DNA of 64,000 bases from CAYMWF01 sp964394085 [NCBI: uncultured Gemmatimonadota bacterium] (GTDB lineage Bacteria > GCA-2686955 > CAYMWF01). A program made the position numbers and the translations under genes. Positions 1 to 8,844 of this stretch are shown here, one piece after another; the stretch's first letter is position 1, and every line of letters starts with the position of its first letter. The stretch lies in NCBI GenBank assembly GCA_964394085.1, contig CAYMWF010000005.1, positions 45,454 to 109,453 of the forward strand. Direction: 5' to 3'. The notes beneath the pieces are model-generated. The model saw nothing but the letters and a program-made list of their open reading frames with translations, did not search any database and was not told the DNA's origin.

Positions 1-2165
1 TTCCGCGAAAAATGAATCCGGGGCAGAAGATCGGCTGAAGGGGGGGAGCCGCACATCAATTCTACAGACACGGGTGTTTGAAATTCCAGGCCGGCAGGTT
101 CGAGCCTGTAACTGACTCCTGTTATGGAATGTAGGTCGCCGACAGGTTTGGTACTCCCTCCAAGGCTTAAAGACGGTTCAAGTCTTCCTCTGCAGCATTC
201 CTCGACCGGTTCTTCCGAAAGCAGCATCCAGACCGACCGGCCGATGGCTCCGGACGGGATCATGACCAGGCATAAACCATCGGGACTGTAAAAATCGCCT
301 CCCTCCCCGGGGGTTGTCAGGAAAGCGGTATACTCCCGTTCTATTTCGCGGAAAACGCTGTTCGTGTCGGTCAGGGAAGCATTGACGACAAGGTCGCCCG
401 AGGCGGGAATCGTATATGGAGCGGCATACATCCACGCGTTTACTCCGCCCCCGACTTCAAATGTATCGAGGAGGGCGGTTACCAGGGTTTCGGGGAGCGT
501 CGCATTATGAGTTGCCGTCATCAATACGCCATCATCATCGGGATTGAATACCGAAAGCAGCGTAACCGACAGTTTATTCGTGAAATAGGGATTCTGATGG
601 ACGGCAAGGTTGAGGGAGTCGGGATCCCAGGGATCCCCCTCCGGCGGCGGCGGTGGAGGAATCACGCTATCCACGTCCGCACTCGAGAAATATGTGGCTG
701 CTGCCGAATACTCCGACTGGGCACGGTGATCCACCCTGAGAGAGGGTACCATTATTACATCATCGTACAGCATCCCGAAGGCGAAAAGCGAAATTTCAGG
801 ATCACCGGTTTCACCTGTGTTCATTTCCAGAACGGAGTGAACGTCTCCGTTATCTCTGGTAATGATCTTTGCGCCGAAGCTGTCGCTCGATGCGCTTTCG
901 AGACCGAAGGCGTAATTTTGAGCGGGGATCTGTGTGAACTTGATGTATTCAGCCGCCCAGTCGGGAAGGGAAACAGTTCCTGAGGCGGGATGCGAACTTG
1001 CCGACTTTCCCGGAACGATGCCCCTGTTGTAATTATATTCTTCCAGATCCGTGCCCCGGTAGCTGTATTTCCCATCGAAGGAATTGGTGTCGGGTAAATC
1101 AAGGAAATTGGCTGCTGTCCAATCGGAGAAAACTGCGTTGAAATCTTTACCGAACCCCAGGTCTTCCAGGCTTCTGTTGACGCCGCGGATCCCGTTCTGC
1201 GATTCAGTTACGAGTGTTGTGATGAAATCCCGCCCACCGAACTGCTCATAACAATACAATGTCCACAGGTATGCGGCGCCGTAATTGGCGAAAGGATCCG
1301 TATAGTTCCAGTATGTCAGGGAGGTGGAGGGATTCTTTATAAAATAGCCGACATGGCTGTTGTCGCCGCCTTCCGGCGGAAAACCGCATAACCACATCGC
1401 AAAATCGGCGCATCCTTCATCAATCCAGGTAGTTTCATTTTCGTCCTGGCCCCAGTGGAGAAGATGCTGGAATTCGTGGGTGAGGGTTCCCCTGGCGAAG
1501 TCAAGGTTCATCGGCTTGAAAGACGGATAGCTGTCGAGAAACACCATTTCGTGCTCATTGCTGTGATAACCGCCGTACATACCCTGGTGTTCGTGCACAT
1601 CCGAGAAGTATCCCCCGATATAGGGGTCGCCGCTTTTCTGGTAGCCATCCTTGATATCGCAGATGACAAGGTATATCGCCGGATCTTCATCGATATCTTT
1701 CTCTGTCGGGAAGTATCCGAAATGTTCGCTGTTGATTTCGAATATCCCCATGTTCTGGTGAACCGGGGAAGGCGTCGAGTTCTCGAAGAGGTCGACGAAA
1801 TCGTCTATCAACTCCTGGGTCACGTTCCCGTTGTTCCATTCGGCGTCTTCGACGTAGAAGTATGAGTGACCACCCTCACCTCGCAGGGTACAGTCGACTT
1901 CTTCTTCCGTCATGTCGCCCCCTGTAAAGTAGTCTTCAAAGTTGAAGACCCAGAAGTCGTCCTGGGAGGGGGGAGAGCCCAGGTCACCGCTGAAGCTTTT
2001 TGCCTCAATCTCCACCGGAATATCTCCGGACAATAACCGTTTCTGTACATGCCGTTTAAGCAAAGGGGTGCCGTCGACCCATTCAGCGCCGCCGTGTCCC
2101 GCCGTTACCAGCAGTAAAACCAAAACAGGCAACAGTATCCGGACTCCATGTCCTTTTAAAAGCAT
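1..2165 (-). CDS. Secreted zinc metalloprotease, HEFQH type (3' end cut by window)
   Basis: The frame opens with ATG at 2165 and stays open to base 1, so the C-terminus lies outside the window; about 721 codons are visible. Residues 1-27 form a signal peptide (short basic start, Leu/Val-rich core, TAGHGGAE). A zinc site HEFQH is at residues 230-234, followed by ETTWIDEG with a probable third ligand Glu250, the arrangement of gluzincin-like peptidases such as the hyicolysin (M30-like) group. The region after about residue 420 is low in motifs and includes a PPPPPPEGDP linker near the middle. It should be exported and act on proteins outside the cell. The assignment to a protease rests on the zinc motif and the signal peptide; substrate unknown. 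It is the last gene of the minus-strand block and is separated from the DUF2520 gene by about 170 bp, so it probably has its own promoter. Confidence 0.8.
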   Translation of the reverse strand, partial: MLLKGHGVRILLPVLVLLLVTAGHGGAEWVDGTPLLKRHVQKRLLSGDIPVEIEAKSFSGDLGSPPSQDDFWVFNFEDYFTGGDMTEEEVDCTLRGEGGHSYFYVEDAEWNNGNVTQELIDDFVDLFENSTPSPVHQNMGIFEINSEHFGYFPTEKDIDEDPAIYLVICDIKDGYQKSGDPYIGGYFSDVHEHQGMYGGYHSNEHEMVFLDSYPSFKPMNLDFARGTLTHEFQHLLHWGQDENETTWIDEGCADFAMWLCGFPPEGGDNSHVGYFIKNPSTSLTYWNYTDPFANYGAAYLWTLYCYEQFGGRDFITTLVTESQNGIRGVNRSLEDLGFGKDFNAVFSDWTAANFLDLPDTNSFDGKYSYRGTDLEEYNYNRGIVPGKSASSHPASGTVSLPDWAAEYIKFTQIPAQNYAFGLESASSDSFGAKIITRDNGDVHSVLEMNTGETGDPEISLFAFGMLYDDVIMVPSLRVDHRAQSEYSAAATYFSSADVDSVIPPPPPPEGDPWDPDSLNLAVHQNPYFTNKLSVTLLSVFNPDDDGVLMTATHNATLPETLVTALLDTFEVGGGVNAWMYAAPYTIPASGDLVVNASLTDTNSVFREIEREYTAFLTTPGEGGDFYSPDGLCLVMIPSGAIGRSVWMLLSEEPVEECCRGRLEPSLSLGGSTKPVGDLHSITGVSYRLEPAGLEFQTPVSVELMCGSPPSADLLPRIHFSR

Positions 2166-2333
2166 CTTCGGTCTCCCGCATGAGCAACCGGTCTCCAAAT
2201 AAACATCTGCCAGATTACCCCTTCGGACATGTTTCATCAAGCCATCTTCATTCCTTCCACTACTGGTATCGAAGCAGTGGAGTAATGTGTTACAGCAGGA
2301 TTCTGGACGTCGGTTCCGGGCCTGAGGTCAGGA

Positions 2334-3233
2334 TCAGAGATTGAGTGCCTTTCGCAAAGCCTCTTCCCGTATTCCGTCCAGGTCTCCCCTCGCACGGGCG
2401 ATTTGGATCGCTCCGAGAGATATGGTCCGGTAAAGAGATGCTACAGTGTCATCCCTGCGGCTCAGAGCAGCGAAGTGACCGGCTACAACCTCAGCATCCC
2501 CTCTGGACGCCGGTCCCGTCAATGAATTCCGCGGCCCGTCTGCACGCGCCCTTGAGACGGCGGACTCTACCAGGTTAAGGATACCCTGGCGGGCTTCCTC
2601 CGGGCTTAGACCGGTCGATTCCATCAGCTCCGTTGCAAAAGCTATCATTACCGAAGCGCCGTTCGCGGCCATGGATGCAGCCGCGTGATAGAGGATTCTA
2701 TCCGAATCGTTGATAATGAAGGGATTTCCTCCGAGCTCTTCGGCCAGGATAACGAGGCCGGCGGTTGCATTCTTGGAGCCTGAGACGGCCACCGGGCACA
2801 GGAGTTTCTGCGTTTCATCTTCCACAGTGCCAAGCACCTTGAGAGGATGAAAGCATCCCGTGCTCCAGCCGGCTTCTTCCAGCGAGGATAAAAGATCAGG
2901 TCCGAAATAACCGCTCATATGGCAGACGATACGCTCCCTGGGAACAATTTGCGAACCTGCGGAGGTTATATCGGCGGCCACACCTGTAATACACCAGTCC
3001 GGAACAGAGAGAAAAATGCAATCGGCATCGAGAAGAATGTCGAAATCCTCTTCGCCGGACGGAGGGCCGAAAACGGCAGGCGCCGGTTTCAAACGTGAAG
3101 CCAGGCTCTCTGCATCTTCCGGGTATAGGGAAGAAACGGCCCTGATGATTAATCCCTGGGCAGCGGCGAGGATGGCGATTGTTTCACCGGCTTTCCCCGC
3201 GCCGACGATGGAGATTGATTTGATTTTATTCAT
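2334..3233 (-). CDS. Rossmann-like and DUF2520 domain protein
   Basis: 299 residues from ATG 3233. The N-terminus (MNKIKSISIVGAGKAGE) is a nucleotide-binding Rossmann fold with the GxGxxG-like pattern GAGKAG at residues 10-15; the C-terminal half matches the DUF2520 family, an all-helical domain related to the dimerisation part of pyrroline-5-carboxylate reductase-like dehydrogenases. The reaction is unknown in this family; an NAD(P)-dependent oxidoreductase is the usual guess. An upstream in-frame extension to 3323 would run into the tolC-like coding region; I chose 3233 because the Rossmann motif starts there and because the gene then overlaps the preceding stop codon by 8 bp, the same spacing as the two genes before it. 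This overlap suggests cotranscription with the export genes, though a functional link is not evident. Confidence 0.85.
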   Translation of the reverse strand: MNKIKSISIVGAGKAGETIAILAAAQGLIIRAVSSLYPEDAESLASRLKPAPAVFGPPSGEEDFDILLDADCIFLSVPDWCITGVAADITSAGSQIVPRERIVCHMSGYFGPDLLSSLEEAGWSTGCFHPLKVLGTVEDETQKLLCPVAVSGSKNATAGLVILAEELGGNPFIINDSDRILYHAAASMAANGASVMIAFATELMESTGLSPEEARQGILNLVESAVSRARADGPRNSLTGPASRGDAEVVAGHFAALSRRDDTVASLYRTISLGAIQIARARGDLDGIREEALRKALNL

Positions 3234-4767
3234 TGATTTTTTGATCCGGCAGAATATCCAGGCCCGAAGCTCTGCGAAGATCATAAACAGCGAGGTTGAA
3301 GTCGGCCAGAGCATCGGAAACATTCACTTCGGCATCGTGCAGGTTTACATCGGCTTCCATCAGAGCATCCAGGCTGTATACGCCTCCTTCGAACATCTCT
3401 TCGGCGATCCGGTAGTTTTTTTCCGCCATGATCAGGGTTTTTTCGAGGATCCCAAGCTTCTTACGGGCATTCAGTGCGATAAAGTAGTATTCAGTGACTT
3501 CTTCTACGATGTCCCGCTCCTTCTCTTCGATACCGATGGAAGCGGTATTCACCTGGTATTCAGCCTCTCTAAGCTTGGCCCTGCTCAACCCACCGTCCCA
3601 GATCGGCACGCTTAAAACCAGATTGACGCTCCACAGGTTGAATCCGAAGTTGTCCATACCTTCCCGAATATATTCTCCCGAACCTTTCCATCCGGCCGAT
3701 GCCTGCACACTCGTTGAGAACCCCCGTTCCTTCTTGATGGTTCCCAAATCGTACAGCGCGGTTTCTCTACCGATCCTGAGTGTCGAAAGATCGGCTCTCC
3801 TTTCGAGAGCCATCGTTCGGTATTGCTCGAGACTGAACGCAAGTTTTTCCTTTGGAAAGGAATCGTTGAAAGAAAAGAGCGTGTTTTCGCTAGAGACTGG
3901 TCCCAGCTTCCTGAGAAGCGATCTTCTTAACTTTGCAGCGTCTTCCGCAGCTTCAAGTTGTGAAACCATAACGTTCGAGTAGTCGATTTTAGCCTGTAGA
4001 TATTCGAGCTCCGGAATTACGCCATCTTTGAATTGATCTTCCGCTTTTTCGAGGAGTCCGGATGTTCTTTCGATACTCGCGCGCAGGTATTCGTTCCGAT
4101 GAACATTTTTAACGTAAGAAAGATATTCGGATGTGAGAGCGTGAACATGTTCTCCGACGGAATTCTTATGCTCGAGCTCAGCCAGCCTTACAGATGATGA
4201 TGCATGATAGAGTTCGTCCCTGTAAGTGTTTGCACCGAACAGGGGCTGGTTGAAATCTACTACCAGATCGGAAGCGAAGTTTTGAGATTCGGACGGTTCA
4301 AAACCAGGAATGCTTTCTTCGATCTGCATCTTCGATACGTTGGAGGAAATCCCGACCGATCCGCCCGTGGGAAGCGATTGAGTGAGAGAAAAAGTTGACC
4401 CCAGCCTGCCTGACCGTCTTTGCCATTCCTGGTAACCTTCACCGGTGAAACGCTGAATCCGGTCGGTGCTTGAATTGATGGACGGCGTTGTGAGATTCAG
4501 AGACAAAGTCGGCAGCCGGGAAGCTACCGCCTGCCTGTGTTGCTGCATGGCGATTAGAAGGTCTATTTCGATCTGCTTCATTTCAGAACTGTTCGCCAGG
4601 GCAAGGGCGATATACTCTCTCAACGTCAGCGAATCAGCGGAGTTTATCGATGGCGATACCGGCGACTCCGCCATCGAATCGTATGTTCCTGCAGATGGGG
4701 CACTAACGATGATAAAAAAACCGAGGATCAGGATCATTTGGATCATAGAAAACGGATACCTACTCAT
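3226..4767 (-). CDS. TolC-family outer membrane efflux protein
   Basis: 513 residues from ATG 4767 (MSRYPFSMIQ). Residues 1-27 are a signal peptide. Two internally similar halves rich in long amphipathic helices (for example ALANSSEMKQIEIDLL near the start and NARKKLGILEKTLIMAEKNY near the end) give the duplicated outer membrane efflux protein architecture that forms a trimeric barrel plus alpha-tunnel. A TTG 15 bp upstream is in frame but I prefer ATG 4767, which overlaps the stop of the permease gene by 8 bp and has GAGG about 9 bases upstream; ATG 4746 is also possible. With the two preceding genes it forms a MacAB-TolC-like tripartite exporter spanning both membranes. Substrate cannot be told. 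Confidence 0.9.
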   Translation of the reverse strand: MSRYPFSMIQMILILGFFIIVSAPSAGTYDSMAESPVSPSINSADSLTLREYIALALANSSEMKQIEIDLLIAMQQHRQAVASRLPTLSLNLTTPSINSSTDRIQRFTGEGYQEWQRRSGRLGSTFSLTQSLPTGGSVGISSNVSKMQIEESIPGFEPSESQNFASDLVVDFNQPLFGANTYRDELYHASSSVRLAELEHKNSVGEHVHALTSEYLSYVKNVHRNEYLRASIERTSGLLEKAEDQFKDGVIPELEYLQAKIDYSNVMVSQLEAAEDAAKLRRSLLRKLGPVSSENTLFSFNDSFPKEKLAFSLEQYRTMALERRADLSTLRIGRETALYDLGTIKKERGFSTSVQASAGWKGSGEYIREGMDNFGFNLWSVNLVLSVPIWDGGLSRAKLREAEYQVNTASIGIEEKERDIVEEVTEYYFIALNARKKLGILEKTLIMAEKNYRIAEEMFEGGVYSLDALMEADVNLHDAEVNVSDALADFNLAVYDLRRASGLDILPDQKINE

Positions 4768-5974
4768 ACCTGAGAGCCTCAATCGGTTTCAGCCTGGCTG
4801 CTTTCCCCGCCGGATATACACCGAAAATAAGACCAACGGCCACGGAAACAGCGACAGCGATAATTATCGAATGCGGGGAAATGATAGTCTGCCAGTCAGC
4901 CAGCTTTGAGATGATCGCCGAGAGAACGATTCCCAGTATGACACCGATCGAACCGCCCGTGATGCTGATGATAACCGATTCAGCCAGAAATTGGGAAAGA
5001 ATGTCTCTCCGCGTAGCACCTACAGCCCTCCTGATACCGATTTCACGGGTTCGCTCGGTTACTGTGGCGAGCATTATATTCATGATTCCTATCCCGCCCA
5101 CAAGGAGTGAAATACCTGCTATACAACCCATTACCAAGGAAAATATTCGTTGTGTTTTCTGCATCTGCTTCAGAAGGGCTTCGGGGACGACGAGGGTGAA
5201 GTCTTCTTCATCAAAGTGACGTTGCTTCAGCAACCGTGAGATTACATGAGCCAGTTCGAACATTTTTTCATCCCGGGAGAGATGAAGTATAGTCTCATCG
5301 AGAGTGCCGCGATCGGAGGTCCGTGAGAATCTTGCATAGAGAGTGTTAAGCGGTATATAGATATTTCGATTAGGTTTTTCGAACAGTATACTGCTCGATT
5401 CGCTCTTTCCCCCCATGATCGGTTTCATTGTGCCTGTGATTTCTAAGATTTGTCCGCCCTCGATGCGTATTTTCCGGCCGATGGCTGACGAAAATCCGAA
5501 CAGGTCCCGCTTGATTTCCGAACCGATTATACAAACGCGGTTGTACTTCAGGTTGTCGTTTTCCTGGAAAGATCCGCCTTCTCTCAGCTCGAGATTCAGA
5601 ACTTCGGCAAGATCGCCTTCGATTCCGTAAACCTCGGTATCCGCGCGCTCATCGCCGGCAGACGCCTTCCTTGAGCCGAGTCGCTTGATACTGAGTGCGT
5701 CCTTGATTTGAGGTAAGATACCGATCAAGCTTTCGATATCATCTGTTGAAAGACCACTCGACAGCCTGCCTTCGGTCCCCTGCTTGATGAGAATATTATC
5801 GATTCCGATCTGTCTGATGGAATCCAGGGCTTCCTTTCGAGCGCCTTCCCCGATGGCGAGCATCGAAATTACAGCTGATACGCCGAAGATTATTCCTAGA
5901 GTAGTCAATAGAGCGCGGAGTTTATATGACTGAAGCCCGATGGCGCCGTTTTTAAGATGATCGAGCAGCTGCAT
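4760..5974 (-). CDS. MacB-like ABC transporter permease (no ATPase domain)
   Basis: 404 residues. One membrane helix near residues 20-42 (LLTTLGIIFGVSAVISMLAI), a periplasmic MacB-type core domain to about residue 270, then three C-terminal helices of an FtsX domain containing the signature ERTREIGIRRAVGATRRDI. In MacAB-TolC pumps this subunit works as a mechanotransmission device driven by a cytoplasmic ATPase. E. coli MacB carries that ATPase at its N-terminus; here it is absent and no ABC ATPase is encoded next to it. ATG 5974 has AGAGG 8 bases upstream; TTG 5980 is an alternative. The gene begins 3 bp after the stop of the membrane fusion protein, so the two are probably translationally coupled. 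Confidence 0.9.
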   Translation of the reverse strand: MQLLDHLKNGAIGLQSYKLRALLTTLGIIFGVSAVISMLAIGEGARKEALDSIRQIGIDNILIKQGTEGRLSSGLSTDDIESLIGILPQIKDALSIKRLGSRKASAGDERADTEVYGIEGDLAEVLNLELREGGSFQENDNLKYNRVCIIGSEIKRDLFGFSSAIGRKIRIEGGQILEITGTMKPIMGGKSESSSILFEKPNRNIYIPLNTLYARFSRTSDRGTLDETILHLSRDEKMFELAHVISRLLKQRHFDEEDFTLVVPEALLKQMQKTQRIFSLVMGCIAGISLLVGGIGIMNIMLATVTERTREIGIRRAVGATRRDILSQFLAESVIISITGGSIGVILGIVLSAIISKLADWQTIISPHSIIIAVAVSVAVGLIFGVYPAGKAARLKPIEALRYE

Positions 5975-5976
5975 CC

Positions 5977-7314
5977 TCAACCTCTCATGAAGAAGGTGCG
6001 CTTTCGCCGCCGCCGCGTATCTTTATCCGGGACCCAGCCGCCGTCCTTTCCTGAAGGTTCTTCGCTCATCCATTCCGACTCTTTGATTTCGATGGTGGGA
6101 TCTCTCAACGCGACTTCGTCACCCTCGGTTACACCATTCTCTATGATGACCATATCTCTGTTTCGCCTGCCTGTTTCTACGGGAACCGGTACGAAGCCGC
6201 CACCCTTCTTCTTGTAGACGATAGTCGTATCTTCTTTTTCGAAAACCGTGATCTGTGGCAAAAAGACCGCATCCTCAATTCGCTCAATGATGATATCGCA
6301 CGTGGCAGTCATACCAGGGCGGATCTCTGGTTTTGTAGTTTCGAGTTCTGCAATTACTTCGTAGACTTTCGCGTCCGACTCGTGGTGTTCCGTCGCAAGA
6401 GTGGATATCTTGGTTACAGAGGCTTTAAGCGGCGGTTTTGGAAAGGCGTCCAGGGTTACTACCACTTCCTGCCGTTTGGCGACCTTACTGATGTCCACTT
6501 CATTCACAAATGTCTCCACAAGCATTTTTTCGAGGTTCGGGATCCTGATGAGACCCTGTCCGGACCAGGGCGTATCTCCTTCCTGCACTTTTTCCATGGT
6601 GCCGCCCTTCCATACTTCCTGGAAAACGACCATTCCGGAAATAGGCGCCTTGATGAGAGTCAAATCGAGTTCGGCCTTGGCAAGTTCAAGCTCTTCTCGT
6701 GCCTGATCGACGGTCAGCTCGAGCTTTCGGATATCTGCCTTTTGCTTGGAAAGCTCCGCACCCTTTCTGAGTTTGGCGATTTCCAGGGAGCGTCGTTTCA
6801 GAACGACTGTCTTTTCTGCTGTTTCCTTTTCAGCCGTGGCGCTGTGCGTCGCGATTTTCAGATCGGTTACAGCCGTCGCAAGTTCCAATTCCGCCTGGAG
6901 GATTGTCTTATCGAGCTCCAGCACCAGTATATGCTCTTCCGCGCGGGCTTTTTCCAGGTCGGCCAGTGCCTTTTCAAGTTCCGCGTCCTGGTTGGAGACA
7001 GCTTTCTGAAGCTCGGCATTATCGAACTCGATAAGAGTATCCCCTTCGTTTATCATCGAGCCCTCTTCTGCAAGTTTCACGATCTGAAGTTTGTTCCTGA
7101 TTCGCGGCGAACTGACGAGAACTGACTTTATGGCTTTTAGCTCCCCGGTTTCTGTGATTTTCACTTCGAAGAGGTCTCTGGTGACGGTGAAGGTTTTAAC
7201 ATCGCGGGTCGTTGATCCGGTGCTTTTCGCATATAAAAAAATGCTCAGGACAACGATGAAAACCAGAAGAGAAATCGTGGCGGTTTTTTTGTTTTGTTTG
7301 ATTACATTAGTCAT
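5977..7314 (-). CDS. Membrane fusion protein (HlyD/MacA family), efflux periplasmic adaptor
   Basis: 445 residues. A single N-terminal membrane anchor at about residues 12-29 (ISLLVFIVVLSIFLYAK) is followed by a lipoyl/barrel-sandwich half-motif, a long Ala/Glu/Lys-rich coiled-coil hairpin (about residues 105-225), the second lipoyl half (LIKAPISGMVVF), a beta-barrel domain and a C-terminal membrane-proximal domain. The tail is basic and Arg-rich (DTRRRRKRTFF). It should link the MacB-like permease to the TolC channel. First gene of the export operon; ATG 7314 has AGGATCAGAG upstream. The 157-bp gap before it has only weak dyads. Longer hairpin and basic tail than E. coli MacA are visible but not interpretable further. 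Confidence 0.9.
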   Translation of the reverse strand: MTNVIKQNKKTATISLLVFIVVLSIFLYAKSTGSTTRDVKTFTVTRDLFEVKITETGELKAIKSVLVSSPRIRNKLQIVKLAEEGSMINEGDTLIEFDNAELQKAVSNQDAELEKALADLEKARAEEHILVLELDKTILQAELELATAVTDLKIATHSATAEKETAEKTVVLKRRSLEIAKLRKGAELSKQKADIRKLELTVDQAREELELAKAELDLTLIKAPISGMVVFQEVWKGGTMEKVQEGDTPWSGQGLIRIPNLEKMLVETFVNEVDISKVAKRQEVVVTLDAFPKPPLKASVTKISTLATEHHESDAKVYEVIAELETTKPEIRPGMTATCDIIIERIEDAVFLPQITVFEKEDTTIVYKKKGGGFVPVPVETGRRNRDMVIIENGVTEGDEVALRDPTIEIKESEWMSEEPSGKDGGWVPDKDTRRRRKRTFFMRG

Positions 7315-7471
7315 GCTCTGATCCTGTATCAGACTGAATTGTGGAGAGTATCAGAGCCCGATGTAGTTGGAAAGAGAAATTGTCTTGGAGTGGATTGTTC
7401 CGGGATACTGAAAATGAATTTGGAGTAAAGAAAATCCAGCGCTTGAGAGTCTGATTTGAGTGCAACTGGAA

Positions 7472-7675
7472 TCAGGATGGAAAGCTCATCAATATCTCGA
7501 GCATTTTTTCCTGTATTGCGGCAAGCTCTCCGGCGATCGTTAATTCTTCATTGTCGAGGGCTTGCACCATCAAGGTGTCGATCTCGGTAATAAATTGAGC
7601 CAGCTCACTGTTGCTTCTCGCGGTATTCAGATCATCAAGAGTGATAGGAAAGTTATCTGTGCAGACACTACTCAT
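7472..7675 (-). CDS. Small hypothetical protein
   Basis: 67 residues from ATG 7675, chosen because GGAGA stands 7 bases upstream; an ATG at 7696 has no ribosome binding site. The protein is acidic, predicted mostly helical (DDLNTARSNSELAQFITEIDTLMVQALDNEELTIAGELAAIQEKMLEILMS written here only in part), without signal peptide or Cys motif. I do not recognise it. It sits between the M23 peptidase and the membrane fusion protein on the same strand. Its regular heptad-like spacing of Leu/Ile suggests a short helical hairpin, perhaps an adaptor or regulator, but that is inference. Confidence 0.5.
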   Translation of the reverse strand: MSSVCTDNFPITLDDLNTARSNSELAQFITEIDTLMVQALDNEELTIAGELAAIQEKMLEILMSFPS

Positions 7676-7761
7676 CAAGTTTCTCCGGTTAGGCATCTAC
7701 ATATTTAATAATCGGTAGCACGAGAGGATGCTTTACCGGGAACCTAAAAAAAGGACAAATA

Positions 7762-8622
7762 TCAGCGCTTTTGGAATATGCCGCTGTCCGGTAGAAAATA
7801 TTTGACCGGGTTAATGGATTTTCCGTGTTTATGGATTTCGAAATGGAGATGAGGACCGGTTGCCCGGCCGGTGCTGCCGAGGTATGCAATGAGATCACCC
7901 TTTTTTACGTGAGCACCTCGTTTTACCAGGGTCTTATTGTTATGGGCATATAAAGAAACATATCCGTTCCCATGATCCAGTTTGACAGTCCTGCCGTATC
8001 TGCCGGACCAACCGGAAAAAGTCACCCTGCCATCGGCGGTGGCTCGTACAGGAGTATTCGTCCTGTTGGAGATATCAACGCCTCGATGGAAAGTTCTTTT
8101 TCCTGTAAACGGATCGGTTCTGTAACCATATTTCCCGACAAGCCAGCCGCCCTCAACCGGTCTGAGTGACGGATAGGAATCGATTGTAGCCCTTTGTTCT
8201 TCTAAAAGAACGGCAAGTTCTTCAAAACTTTTTTCTTGAAGGGAGATAGCAAGATCAAGTTTTTCCTGGGTGTTGTCGAGTGATTCGAACTGACGCTTCG
8301 CGCTTGGAGAGACAGCCAGACCTTTATCGATACCCGGGAGATATGTGCCACCTGTCCCGAGCAACCTGATTTCTTTATTAAGCCCTTCGATACCTGCAAG
8401 AGACCTTAATAAATCGTCCTCTTCTGAAAGGATCTCTATCCTTTCCTCGAGGTTATGGTAGTTTCGTATCGAAGCTGCAAGTTCATACTCGAGGATCCGG
8501 TTATCCTTTTCTAGCTTCTGGATTTTCGAATAAGATTGCCACAGCCCTAAGCCTGCGAAAGAGAAAAGAATAAGGAACACGAGTGGTGCCAGTATGTTTC
8601 GGTGTCGTTGTCGGTTTGTCAT
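7762..8622 (-). CDS. M23 (LytM-type) metallopeptidase, membrane anchored
   Basis: 286 residues. One membrane helix at about 10-28, a coiled coil at about 30-70 and a second at 110-145, then an M23 peptidase domain. The zinc/catalytic set is complete: H179 and D183 in HRGVDIS, H227 in YAHNN, and H258/H260 in GPHLHFE. Such periplasmic enzymes cleave peptidoglycan cross-links, or, when degenerate, activate amidases; here the intact site argues for real endopeptidase activity. The coiled-coil-plus-M23 layout resembles divisome- or elongasome-associated hydrolases. It has its own likely promoter upstream (8696-8724) and lies just downstream of a sigma factor gene. Confidence 0.92.
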   Translation of the reverse strand: MTNRQRHRNILAPLVFLILFSFAGLGLWQSYSKIQKLEKDNRILEYELAASIRNYHNLEERIEILSEEDDLLRSLAGIEGLNKEIRLLGTGGTYLPGIDKGLAVSPSAKRQFESLDNTQEKLDLAISLQEKSFEELAVLLEEQRATIDSYPSLRPVEGGWLVGKYGYRTDPFTGKRTFHRGVDISNRTNTPVRATADGRVTFSGWSGRYGRTVKLDHGNGYVSLYAHNNKTLVKRGAHVKKGDLIAYLGSTGRATGPHLHFEIHKHGKSINPVKYFLPDSGIFQKR

Positions 8623-8695
8623 TGCTCAGTTCCGTGTGCAGGGCCAGTCAGGCCTCTTTTGTGTATACTTGTTCTAATATTGACAAGAACAGCGG

Positions 8696-8724
8696 AATAA
8701 ACCAGCAGGACATGCCATTGTCAA
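8696..8724 (-). promoter_or_regulatory. Candidate sigma-70 promoter of the M23 gene
   Basis: On the minus strand TTGACA (8724-8719) is followed after 17 bases by TTTATT (8701-8696), giving a perfect -35 and a 4/6 -10. Transcription would begin near 8689, leaving a leader of about 65 bases before ATG 8622. Confidence 0.45.
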
Positions 8725-8844
8725 GATAATTCTGCATCATATCATACCCGACGAAACCGGATATTTCATTCGAACATCAGCCTGCTGCCGCAATATTGTT
8801 ACCAATTCTGGAACTCACGCTCCATATGAGTGGTTTCAGATGAT

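Noticed and set aside
98-115. tRNA T-loop-like string GGTTCGAGCC
   Set aside because: It lies within the metalloprotease coding frame and no cloverleaf can be drawn around it.
1508-1865. Overlapping frames on both strands in the left 2.2 kb
   Set aside because: They are shadows of the long minus-strand metalloprotease frame that is open from 2165 to the window edge.
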